Shown piece after piece: positions 1 through 5,019 of a stretch of 5,188 bases of DNA. Position 1 is the stretch's first letter; every line of letters starts with the position of its first letter. The stretch covers positions 1-5,188 of the forward strand of contig JAAVBR010000033.1 in NCBI GenBank assembly GCA_014802705.1, written 5' to 3'. Source of the DNA: a bacterium. GTDB lineage: Bacteria; Pseudomonadota; Alphaproteobacteria; Rs-D84. The notes beneath the pieces are model-generated. The model was given only the letters and a program-made list of their open reading frames with translations. It did not search any database and was not told where the DNA came from. Both the position numbers and the translations under genes were made by a program.

Positions 1-719
1 CCCGTGCATTCAAGAAAGATTTTGATGCAATATATCCAGATGCTTCTGACAAGGTCACCTGTATTTGTAACCCATTGGATATAGAATCCGTTCAACGCAA
101 TGCCAAGAAAGATGTTGCACCCAAGTGCAAGTATTTTGTTCATGTTTCCAGGCTGGATATTGACAAGGATATTAAAACGGTTATTCGTGCATTTGATATC
201 TTTTCAACGCATCATAAAGATGTTAAATTATACATTATTGGCGACGGGGTACAACGTCAATATCTGCAAGATTTGGCAAAAAATAATCAAAATATTATAT
301 TTACAGGACAAATTAACGAACCGTATCATATGATATCCGGCGCAAAAGCATTGATTTTATCCTCAACAATAACCATAGGTGAAGGTCTGGGTGTTGTACT
401 GATAGAGGCACAGGCACTTGGAACATTGGCCATATCCTCAAATGTTCCATCTGGTCCAGCTGAAGTTTTAATGAATGGGGATGCGGGCATATTATTTGAG
501 TCACGAAATGTAAATCAGTTGGCAGATATTATGCAAGACGTTATAGAAAATCCAAAAAAATATAAATCGCGTATTCAAACAGCAACGAAAAATTTAGACA
601 GATTTAGTGCCAGGGAACGTGTTAAACAAATGATAGATTTGATTGAAAATCAGCCAGAAAAATCGCCGCGAAATTCAAGAATCCGTCACAGTCACAAATA
701 TAGTCAAAAAACGATTTGA
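1..719 (+). CDS. GT4-family glycosyltransferase, C-terminal part (5' end outside window)
   Basis: The reading frame is open from the first base (first whole codon at base 3) to a TGA at 717-719, so the N-terminal acceptor domain lies upstream of the window. The visible part is the nucleotide-sugar-binding Rossmann domain of a GT-B, GT4-like (glycosyl transferase group 1) enzyme. The motif VSRLDIDKDIKTVIRAF (about 144-194) is the usual start of this domain, and KLYIIGDG follows at about 225-248. The EGLGVVLIEAQALG segment carries the family's E-x7-E pair, encoded at 381-383 and 405-407, followed by a SGPAEVL segment. Such retaining enzymes transfer sugars from NDP-sugar donors, typically for LPS, capsule or O-antigen in the cytoplasm. 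The specific sugar cannot be read from the sequence. The last ~20 residues are basic and Ser/Arg/Lys-rich, unlike a normal GT4 end, so a changed or frameshifted C-terminus is possible. The nearest downstream gene is convergent. Confidence 0.9.
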   Translation, partial: RAFKKDFDAIYPDASDKVTCICNPLDIESVQRNAKKDVAPKCKYFVHVSRLDIDKDIKTVIRAFDIFSTHHKDVKLYIIGDGVQRQYLQDLAKNNQNIIFTGQINEPYHMISGAKALILSSTITIGEGLGVVLIEAQALGTLAISSNVPSGPAEVLMNGDAGILFESRNVNQLADIMQDVIENPKKYKSRIQTATKNLDRFSARERVKQMIDLIENQPEKSPRNSRIRHSHKYSQKTI

Positions 720-815
720 TACATTATTGAAATCTTTGGATTCTAGGTACAATGAATGGATGATTCTCATACTGGGACAGAAAACTTCTGATAATTATGG
801 ATGGACAGTATCGCT

Positions 816-844
816 AGAAAATCTGGGCAATGCCCAGATTTTCT
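816..844 (-). terminator. Perfect inverted repeat, probable bidirectional intrinsic terminator
   Basis: The 14-base arm AGAAAATCTGGGCA and its exact reverse complement are separated by a single base, giving a GC core (CTGGGC/GCCCAG) flanked by A-rich and T-rich outer stems. It lies between two convergent genes and overlaps the TAG stop codon (843-845) of the minus-strand gene. Both orientations have a T-rich 3' arm (ATTTTCT), so it could end both the glycosyltransferase and the tail-fibre-like transcripts. There is no long U-tract beyond the stem, so its strength is uncertain. Confidence 0.7.
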
Positions 845-1325
845 ATACCTCAAATCCAGACGCATACCATGATATAATATTATTGGGATACCATGTCATA
901 TTATACTTTGCACCCACCGTAAAACTATTTGCCGTTTTACTCATAGCTGTACACGTCATATTTGCATCACTATTACCACAAGTCACTAGCGTATAGTATG
1001 CATTTGAATATTTAATTGGCAAAGTTATTGTTGAATTTTCTTGCGACGTTGGAAGAATACATCCCCCCTGTTCAACCCAGCCGGATTTGTATTTCCGGTA
1101 CCACGTGTATCCGTTGGCGGCCGATGGCGTCTGGAATGCCACCACATAATCCGCATTGGCCGGAATACCATCGCTGGCGCGCGCCAGGGGCGTGCCGCCC
1201 GGCGTTACCCCGTCATGCACGCGCAGGGTCTTGGCATCCGTATCCATCGTCACTTCGCCCAGCGCCCCGGTAAAGGTGTTATGTTCCACCGACGTCCCAC
1301 GCCGAATTTTAATTTGTCTAGACAT
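843..1325 (-). CDS. Phage tail-fibre-like protein: Mtd-type N-terminus plus gp53-like tip
   Basis: This is a 160-residue protein. Residues 1-50 (MSRQIKIRRGTSVEHNTF..., GEVTMDTDAKTLRVHDGVTPGG) match the short N-terminal module common in phage tail fibres and related to the Bordetella phage Mtd N-domain. Residues 60-160 (NGYTWYRKYKSGWVEQGG, ITLPIKYSNAYYTLV, ending ISWYASGFEV) resemble the gp53-like C-terminal domain at the tips of tail fibres. No signal peptide or membrane segment is seen. The start at 1325 is chosen because AAAGGAG lies 7 bases upstream; an alternative GTG at 1364 would run through this Shine-Dalgarno sequence. The gene stands alone, with no other phage structural gene beside it, between two glycan genes. 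Its 5' half is GC-rich and its 3' half (843-1062) is AT-rich, with a six-G run at the junction, suggesting module exchange. It may be a domesticated prophage remnant or a surface adhesin; its role is not known. Confidence 0.82.
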   Translation of the reverse strand: MSRQIKIRRGTSVEHNTFTGALGEVTMDTDAKTLRVHDGVTPGGTPLARASDGIPANADYVVAFQTPSAANGYTWYRKYKSGWVEQGGCILPTSQENSTITLPIKYSNAYYTLVTCGNSDANMTCTAMSKTANSFTVGAKYNMTWYPNNIISWYASGFEV

Positions 1326-1366
1326 ATTTTCGCTCCTTTGTGGGGGCAAATACCGGAGGACCACAT

Positions 1367-1398
1367 AAAAAAAGACCGATGACGTCCGTCATCGACCT
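1367..1398 (-). terminator. Intrinsic terminator upstream of the tail-fibre-like gene (possible attenuator)
   Basis: On the minus strand CGATGAC-GGAC-GTCATCG forms a perfect 7-bp stem with a 4-base loop. It can extend to about 11 bp with two G-U pairs, and is followed by GTC and seven T (1373-1367). This is a classical rho-independent terminator, but it lies 41 bases upstream of the start codon of the minus-strand gene rather than after a gene. It must therefore end a short RNA made from the promoter at 1442-1469, attenuate transcription of the tail-fibre-like gene, or do both. Confidence 0.75.
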
Positions 1399-1435
1399 AT
1401 AAGATTGTGGGGTATATTTCCCGGTGGCCCCCTTG
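1367..1435 (-). ncRNA. Candidate short leader or small RNA between promoter and terminator
   Basis: A minus-strand -35-like TTGACA (1469-1464) and an intrinsic terminator (1398-1367) enclose about 70 transcribed bases with no open frame or ribosome-binding site. Besides the terminator hairpin, GGGG (around 1431-1428) can pair with CCCC (around 1411-1408) around a purine-rich interior. I recognise no known riboswitch or sRNA family. The exact 5' end is a guess based on the promoter position. It may be the leader of the tail-fibre-like mRNA rather than an independent RNA. Confidence 0.35.
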
Positions 1436-1477
1436 GATCCTTAGATAGTTCAATCGCATCCGTTGTCAAGGGGGACA
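1425..1477. repeat. Imperfect 11-bp inverted repeat flanking the minus-strand promoter
   Basis: TGGCCCCCTTG (1425-1435) and CAAGGGGGACA (1467-1477) match as inverted repeats at 10 of 11 positions, including a perfect 8-bp core, across a 31-base spacer. The inner end of the right arm supplies the TTG of the minus-strand -35 box, and the spacer holds the rest of that promoter. It could be an operator for a dimeric regulator or a recombination-site pair. A chance occurrence is also possible given its length. Confidence 0.5.
1442..1469 (-). promoter_or_regulatory. Putative promoter for the tail-fibre-like gene or its leader RNA
   Basis: On the minus strand a consensus -35 TTGACA (1469-1464) is followed after 16 bases by TATCTA (1447-1442), a weak -10 match. 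Transcription would start near 1435. It is the only good -35 box found upstream of the minus-strand gene. The -10 is poor by the E. coli consensus, so confidence is moderate. Confidence 0.5.
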
Positions 1478-1487
1478 AAATATTGAT

Positions 1488-1516
1488 TTGATAATGGGAA
1501 TAATATAGGCTATCAT
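1488..1516 (+). promoter_or_regulatory. Putative sigma-70-type promoter of the glycosyltransferase-ATP-grasp gene
   Basis: TTGATA (1488-1493) and TATCAT (1511-1516) each match the -35 and -10 consensus at five of six positions, with the ideal 17-base spacer. Transcription would start near 1523, giving a 5' leader of about 20 bases with a weak Shine-Dalgarno (CGGGAA) before the ATG at 1545. The promoter is divergent from the one at 1442-1469, with the two -35 boxes 18 bases apart, so one regulator could act on both. Confidence 0.65.
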
Positions 1517-1544
1517 TCCGTGAATTCAAACCAACGGGAACATC

Positions 1545-3638
1545 ATGACAGAACTGGAAATCATTCAAAATTCAGAATATTTTGATGCATCATATTATTA
1601 TGCACAACGCCCCGATGTCTTGGCGGCCGGTGTCGATGCGGCATATCATTATCTGAATTGTGGTTGGCGCGAAAATTCAAACCCATCACCCAAGTTTGTG
1701 ACGCAACTGTATTTGACACATCATACGTGTGACCGGTGTCCGTTGTTGGATTACATTGAACATGGCGCGGTGGGAGATTACAGCGGCCGCGCATCGGCGG
1801 ACGATATCCGCAAATATCGTCATCGCCGCCGCTGGCGGCCACGAATGTTTCGCACGGCATGTTATACCTATGTATCGCGTGGATATGATGATTTGATTTC
1901 ACATCAGTATATTGTACCAGATTGGGATTACATCTGTTTTACCGACGACCCCGATTTAATCCGCCGCAAACGGGTTGGCATATGGAAAATTCGGCGGGCA
2001 TTGTGCACCAAATATGATTCGAAACGGAACAGCGGTTGGCACAAAACACATCCGGGAAAATGTTGTCGCGGATACCGGGATTCGGTCTGGATTGATGCGA
2101 ATGTCAGTGTCCTGACGCCCTATCTAGCGGATGAAATTCGGACGCGTCAGGCCGATATATTAAGTCCCATTCATAATCATCGGGATTGCATTTACGATGA
2201 AACGGATATTGTCCAAGAATGGAATCTGGATACGGTTGAAAAATGTTCGGCGATGCGCCATTTGTTGGAATCCAGTGGTATGCCACGGCATTATGGTCTG
2301 AACGAGACAAATATTGTTTACCGGCGTCATCGTAACCGTGTGGTACGTAAAATCGATACCATGTGGTGGGATTTAATTCTAAAATATTCACGCCGCGATC
2401 AATTGTCGTTGTCATACATCTTGTGGCGGCATGGCATCCGCCCCACCGATATTGCCACAAACAACACGCGCGAAGATCGTATCAATTTCTATGTTGCGCA
2501 ACATACAAAGGCAACAAAATCCGCCACGTTCCTGGGTAATTCTATGAAATACGGTTTTTGGGACTGGGTTCAAATGCGCGTTTTATGTTCACTGATACCG
2601 GTCAAAAAGTGGCGCCATAATGCCCGCCGGCATATTCGGCGTAAATTAAAGGGTACAGAAACTAAAACAGAGACAGAGACGCAATTGATTGAACCTTTAC
2701 CAAATCCTTTGCCCCCGGCCGATATGACACCTGTCGTTCAAAGCGTATCAGAGAATCAAATTTCGCTCAGAGATTGTCCAGAAGAAAAATTGCCACAATT
2801 ATTACGCCAAAAGTTCTTTGAATATACTGGTAAGTGGCCATCACAGGAATTAGAAACATTAAATGAAAAAATCATATGGGCCCAGATGTTTAATGCAACC
2901 GATCTAAAAACAAAATTGGCTGACAAATATACGGTTCGTGATTATGTGGCGGATAAAATCGGTGACACATATTTAACAAAACTATATGATGTATGGGACG
3001 ATGTAAATCAGATAGATTTTACATCATTGCCAGATAAATATGTATTAAAATTTAGCGAAGGTAGTGGCAAAGTTCTATTAGTGCCGAATAAAAATAAATT
3101 AGATATAGAACATGCCAAACAACAAATTATAAGTTGGCAGAATAATCCTTTTTGGTTGATGGCTTGTGAAATGCAATACAAAAATTCAGCAAAGAAAATT
3201 ATAGCCGAGGAATTTATTGATACAAAAATAGAATACAAATTATGGATATTTCATGGCAAATGCAAATTTATCAAAATTGAAATCATGAACGATTTTGCAG
3301 AAAATGGCAAACCAGATAATCAGTTTGGGAAATTCTTTTATCCAGATTGGACACCCGCTGATTTTAGAACGATTGGTGACGAACCGAATTTCAATATACC
3401 AAAACCCAATAAATTAGACGAACTGATTAAAATTTCAGAAATTCTGGCAGAACCATTTGATTTCGTTCGTGTTGATTTCTTTGAAACCCACAAAGGCAAA
3501 CTTGTTTTTGGTGAAATGACATTTAGCCCTGCGGCCGGCGGCGTTCATTTTGAACCAGCTTCCAAAAATATAGAATTTGGAAAATTATGGACATTACCAC
3601 CGCGTGATGACAATGGATTTGCCATATATGAAAAATAA
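1545..3638 (+). CDS. Fusion protein: repeat module, DUF616 glycosyltransferase-like domain and TupA-like ATP-grasp domain
   Basis: This is a 697-residue protein. Residues 8-80 contain two degenerate copies of an FDxxYYxxxPDV...HYL..G..EnxxPSP motif often found at the N-termini of surface-glycan glycosyltransferases. Residues 103-305 fit the DUF616 (TOD1/MUCI70-like) glycosyltransferase-like family: DWDYICFTDDPDL (126-138), VWIDANVSV (181-189) with a D-x-N in the metal/nucleotide-sugar position, IHNHRDCIYDE (209-219), LNETNIVYRRH (252-262) and SRRDQLSLSYILW (282-294). Residues 368-410 are a low-complexity linker (TETKTETETQ, then Pro-rich). Residues 417-690 resemble TupA-type ATP-grasp proteins: KLADKYTVRDYV (457-468), YVLKFSEGSGKVLLV (499-513), YKLWIFHGKCKFIKIEI (564-580), FDFVRVDFF...GEMTFSPAAGG (638-666) with E657 in a likely metal-ligand position. 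TupA is linked to teichuronopeptide synthesis in Bacillus. A cytoplasmic enzyme that adds a sugar and couples an amino-acid-like group to a glycan is a reasonable inference; substrates are unknown. No membrane segment is evident. DNA beyond about 2650 is much more AT-rich. Confidence 0.85.
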   Translation: MTELEIIQNSEYFDASYYYAQRPDVLAAGVDAAYHYLNCGWRENSNPSPKFVTQLYLTHHTCDRCPLLDYIEHGAVGDYSGRASADDIRKYRHRRRWRPRMFRTACYTYVSRGYDDLISHQYIVPDWDYICFTDDPDLIRRKRVGIWKIRRALCTKYDSKRNSGWHKTHPGKCCRGYRDSVWIDANVSVLTPYLADEIRTRQADILSPIHNHRDCIYDETDIVQEWNLDTVEKCSAMRHLLESSGMPRHYGLNETNIVYRRHRNRVVRKIDTMWWDLILKYSRRDQLSLSYILWRHGIRPTDIATNNTREDRINFYVAQHTKATKSATFLGNSMKYGFWDWVQMRVLCSLIPVKKWRHNARRHIRRKLKGTETKTETETQLIEPLPNPLPPADMTPVVQSVSENQISLRDCPEEKLPQLLRQKFFEYTGKWPSQELETLNEKIIWAQMFNATDLKTKLADKYTVRDYVADKIGDTYLTKLYDVWDDVNQIDFTSLPDKYVLKFSEGSGKVLLVPNKNKLDIEHAKQQIISWQNNPFWLMACEMQYKNSAKKIIAEEFIDTKIEYKLWIFHGKCKFIKIEIMNDFAENGKPDNQFGKFFYPDWTPADFRTIGDEPNFNIPKPNKLDELIKISEILAEPFDFVRVDFFETHKGKLVFGEMTFSPAAGGVHFEPASKNIEFGKLWTLPPRDDNGFAIYEK
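2655..2684 (+). repeat. Short degenerate ACA-GAG repeat encoding the Thr/Glu linker
   Basis: The stretch encoding TETKTETETQ is made of near-repeats of ACAGAG/ACAGAA, with AAACAGAGACAGAGACG as the clearest part. It lies exactly between the two enzyme domains of the fusion protein and close to the change in base composition. Whole-unit slippage here would change linker length without breaking the frame. It is short, so slippage may be rare. Confidence 0.5.
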
Positions 3639-3642
3639 AAAA

Positions 3643-3662
3643 CCGGCGGGAATATCCGCCGG
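3643..3662 (-). terminator. Intrinsic terminator of the recombinase transcript
   Basis: CCGGCGG (3643-3649) and CCGCCGG (3656-3662) form a GC-only 7-bp stem, extendable by one G-U pair, with a short A/T loop. On the minus strand it is followed by TTTTTTATTTTT (3642-3631), a good U-tract, which overlaps the last codons and stop of the convergent plus-strand gene. On the plus strand there is no T-tract after the stem, so it should mainly end the minus-strand recombinase operon, about 40 bases after its stop codon. Confidence 0.8.
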
Positions 3663-3702
3663 ATGATGTGCCTATTATATCATAAATCGGGGCGCGGCGC
3701 AA

Positions 3703-4296
3703 TCAAAATCTGGCGATCAGGCGCGCGACGGTCGGCGGGCTGACCCGCAATTGGCGCGCAATGCCCCGCATGGATACCCCACGCGCCAACATATCCTGCA
3801 CGTGGGCGACCCGCCCATCCAATTTATGCGTCCGATTACGCGATCCGACCACCCGCCCCAGGGATTGCCCCATCGCCCGCCGCCGCGCCAGGCCTTCGCG
3901 CGTACGCAGGGATATTAAATCGCGTTCAATTTCCGCCGACAATCCGAACGCAAATGCCAAGACTTTGGATTGAATATTATCGCCCAGTTCATAGTTGTCT
4001 TTGACCGTATATAACCGCGCGCCGCATTGCATGCAATGTTCCAACACGCGCATGATCATAAACAATCGCCGCCCCAGGCGCGACAGTTCCGAACAGATAA
4101 TCACGTCCCCCGTCCGCAGCCGCCGCAGACACCCGCCCAGCGCCCGCCGTTCCGGTTCCGTCGTGCCCGAAATCCCCGCGTCTTGGATATAGCGTTCAAT
4201 CCGCAGCCCCAGGGATGCGGCCTTGGCCTCGATCCCAATCTTTTGATTTTCGCAGTCTTGTTTATCCGTGCTGACACGGATATAGCCGTACACCAT
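3703..4296 (-). CDS. Serine recombinase, Mpi-type (master DNA invertase family)
   Basis: This is a 197-residue small serine recombinase. The catalytic domain starts MVYGYIRVSTDKQ, with nucleophile Ser9 and Arg7. CSELSRLGRRL (68-78) gives Arg73 and Arg76, and AFAFGLSAEIERDLISLRT (114-132) gives the conserved Glu124-Arg125 at the start of the long helix E. The segment KDNYELGDNIQSKVLAFAFG closely resembles Bacteroides fragilis Mpi, which inverts capsule-locus promoters. The C-terminal ~40 residues (RVAHVQDMLARGVSMRGIARQL... TVARLIARF) form a Hin-like helix-turn-helix for site binding. Length and catalytic residues look intact. The start at 4296 is preferred over ATG 4341 because AAAGGAGA lies 7 bases upstream and the YGYIRVS motif follows at once. 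It sits 48 bases after tcdA on the same strand and may share its transcript; a hairpin overlaps its Shine-Dalgarno sequence. Invertase rather than resolvase activity is inferred from family resemblance. Confidence 0.92.
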   Translation of the reverse strand: MVYGYIRVSTDKQDCENQKIGIEAKAASLGLRIERYIQDAGISGTTEPERRALGGCLRRLRTGDVIICSELSRLGRRLFMIMRVLEHCMQCGARLYTVKDNYELGDNIQSKVLAFAFGLSAEIERDLISLRTREGLARRRAMGQSLGRVVGSRNRTHKLDGRVAHVQDMLARGVSMRGIARQLRVSPPTVARLIARF

Positions 4297-4305
4297 CTTC
4301 TCTCT

Positions 4306-4325
4306 CCTTTGGTTTGTGCCAAAGG
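4306..4325 (-). promoter_or_regulatory. Hairpin that covers the recombinase Shine-Dalgarno sequence
   Basis: In the minus-strand transcript CCTTTGG (4325-4319), loop CACAAA and CCAAAGG (4312-4306) form a perfect 7-bp stem. The 3' arm contains the AAAGG of the recombinase Shine-Dalgarno AAAGGAG (4310-4304), nine bases before the ATG. No U-tract follows, so it is not a terminator of tcdA. It could lower translation of the recombinase, for example until an upstream ribosome, heat or a factor opens it. Confidence 0.6.
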
Positions 4326-4344
4326 TTATCGTGGCATACAATAT

Positions 4345-5019
4345 TTATTTCACCAGATAATCCATCACCAAATTCGCCAAGTGCAACCCAAATGCCCCCG
4401 TCACCGTCACAATGGATCCGAACGTGTGGCCGGGCGTGCTTTGGGGCGCCGCCGCCTCCACCGAATAGACCGTCATCACATCCGGCAGATTCCGCCCCCG
4501 CACCATGCGCCGCATCGCGGCCGCCATGGGGCACACGGTCGTTTTGGACAATTTCCCCACGCGAATGGCCGAAATATCCCGCTTGCGCGCGGCGCCCATA
4601 CTGGACACGACCGGAATGCCCCGCGCCGCGCACCATGTGTACAGCGCGACCTTGGAACTTAAACTGTCAATCGCATCAATCACGATATTGGGGGCCGCGG
4701 CCACATCGGTATCCGCATCCCAGAAAATCTGGTGCGTCACAACATCCGCATCCGGATTGATGTCCCGTACCCGCGCCGCGGCCACATCCACTTTGGCCAT
4801 GCCCACGGTGGACGTCAAGGCAAACAGTTGCCGGTTGATGTTGGACGTGTCCACCGTATCATTGTCAATTAAAATCAAATGCCCGACGCCGGAACGGGCC
4901 AAGGCCTCGATCGCGAACGACCCGACCGCGCCGCATCCGACCACCATCACGGTGGCGTGCGCCAACCGTTCCACCGCCGCGTCGCCCAACAACAAACGAA
5001 TCCTGTGTAATCTATCCAT
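4345..5019 (-). CDS. tcdA: tRNA threonylcarbamoyladenosine dehydratase (TcdA/CsdL), ThiF/E1-like
   Basis: This is a 224-residue member of the ThiF/MoeB/E1-like family, best fitting TcdA (YgdL/CsdL). TcdA uses ATP to convert t6A at position 37 of ANN-decoding tRNAs to the cyclic form ct6A. Visible motifs are the nucleotide-binding VVGCGAVGS (26-34), LILIDNDTV (48-56), the N-x-x-RQ motif NINRQLFAL (60-68), VGMAKVDV (72-79) with Lys76, and VIDAIDSLSSK (113-123) with the ATP/metal-site aspartate. The later KTTVCPMAAAMRR and VYSVEAAAPQS segments fit the TcdA-specific C-terminal part. It is somewhat shorter than the E. coli protein (about 268 residues), lacking part of the N- and C-terminal extensions. 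The ATG at 5019 lies inside the 3' end of the upstream gene (8-base overlap), implying translational coupling; its own Shine-Dalgarno (GGGTGA) is weak. The recombinase gene follows after 48 bases. Confidence 0.88.
   Translation of the reverse strand: MDRLHRIRLLLGDAAVERLAHATVMVVGCGAVGSFAIEALARSGVGHLILIDNDTVDTSNINRQLFALTSTVGMAKVDVAAARVRDINPDADVVTHQIFWDADTDVAAAPNIVIDAIDSLSSKVALYTWCAARGIPVVSSMGAARKRDISAIRVGKLSKTTVCPMAAAMRRMVRGRNLPDVMTVYSVEAAAPQSTPGHTFGSIVTVTGAFGLHLANLVMDYLVK

Noticed and set aside
643..996. A 117-codon plus-strand frame starting at TTG.
   Set aside because: It runs through the terminator hairpin and into the opposite strand of the tail-fibre-like gene, has no Shine-Dalgarno, and starts inside the GT4 gene. 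Only a weak remnant signal in its first part was kept as a finding.
843..1070. Variable region of a diversity-generating retroelement, suggested by the Mtd-like N-terminus and the Asn/Tyr/Ser-rich tip.
   Set aside because: There is no reverse transcriptase, template repeat or C-type-lectin end in the window, and the tip fits a gp53-like domain better than a lectin variable region.
1377..1394. The near-palindrome GATGACGTCCGTCATC as a possible Mpi recombination site.
   Set aside because: It is fully explained as the stem of an intrinsic terminator followed by seven T. No inverted partner copy was found elsewhere in the window.
2104..2460. A minus-strand open frame of about 118 codons inside the fusion gene.
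   Set aside because: The plus-strand frame carries conserved DUF616-type motifs throughout this interval, and the minus frame shows no family resemblance or ribosome-binding site.
4297..4341. Upstream ATG at 4341 as the recombinase start, adding 15 residues.
   Set aside because: The extra residues would read through a strong Shine-Dalgarno, and family members begin almost directly with the YGYIRVS motif.
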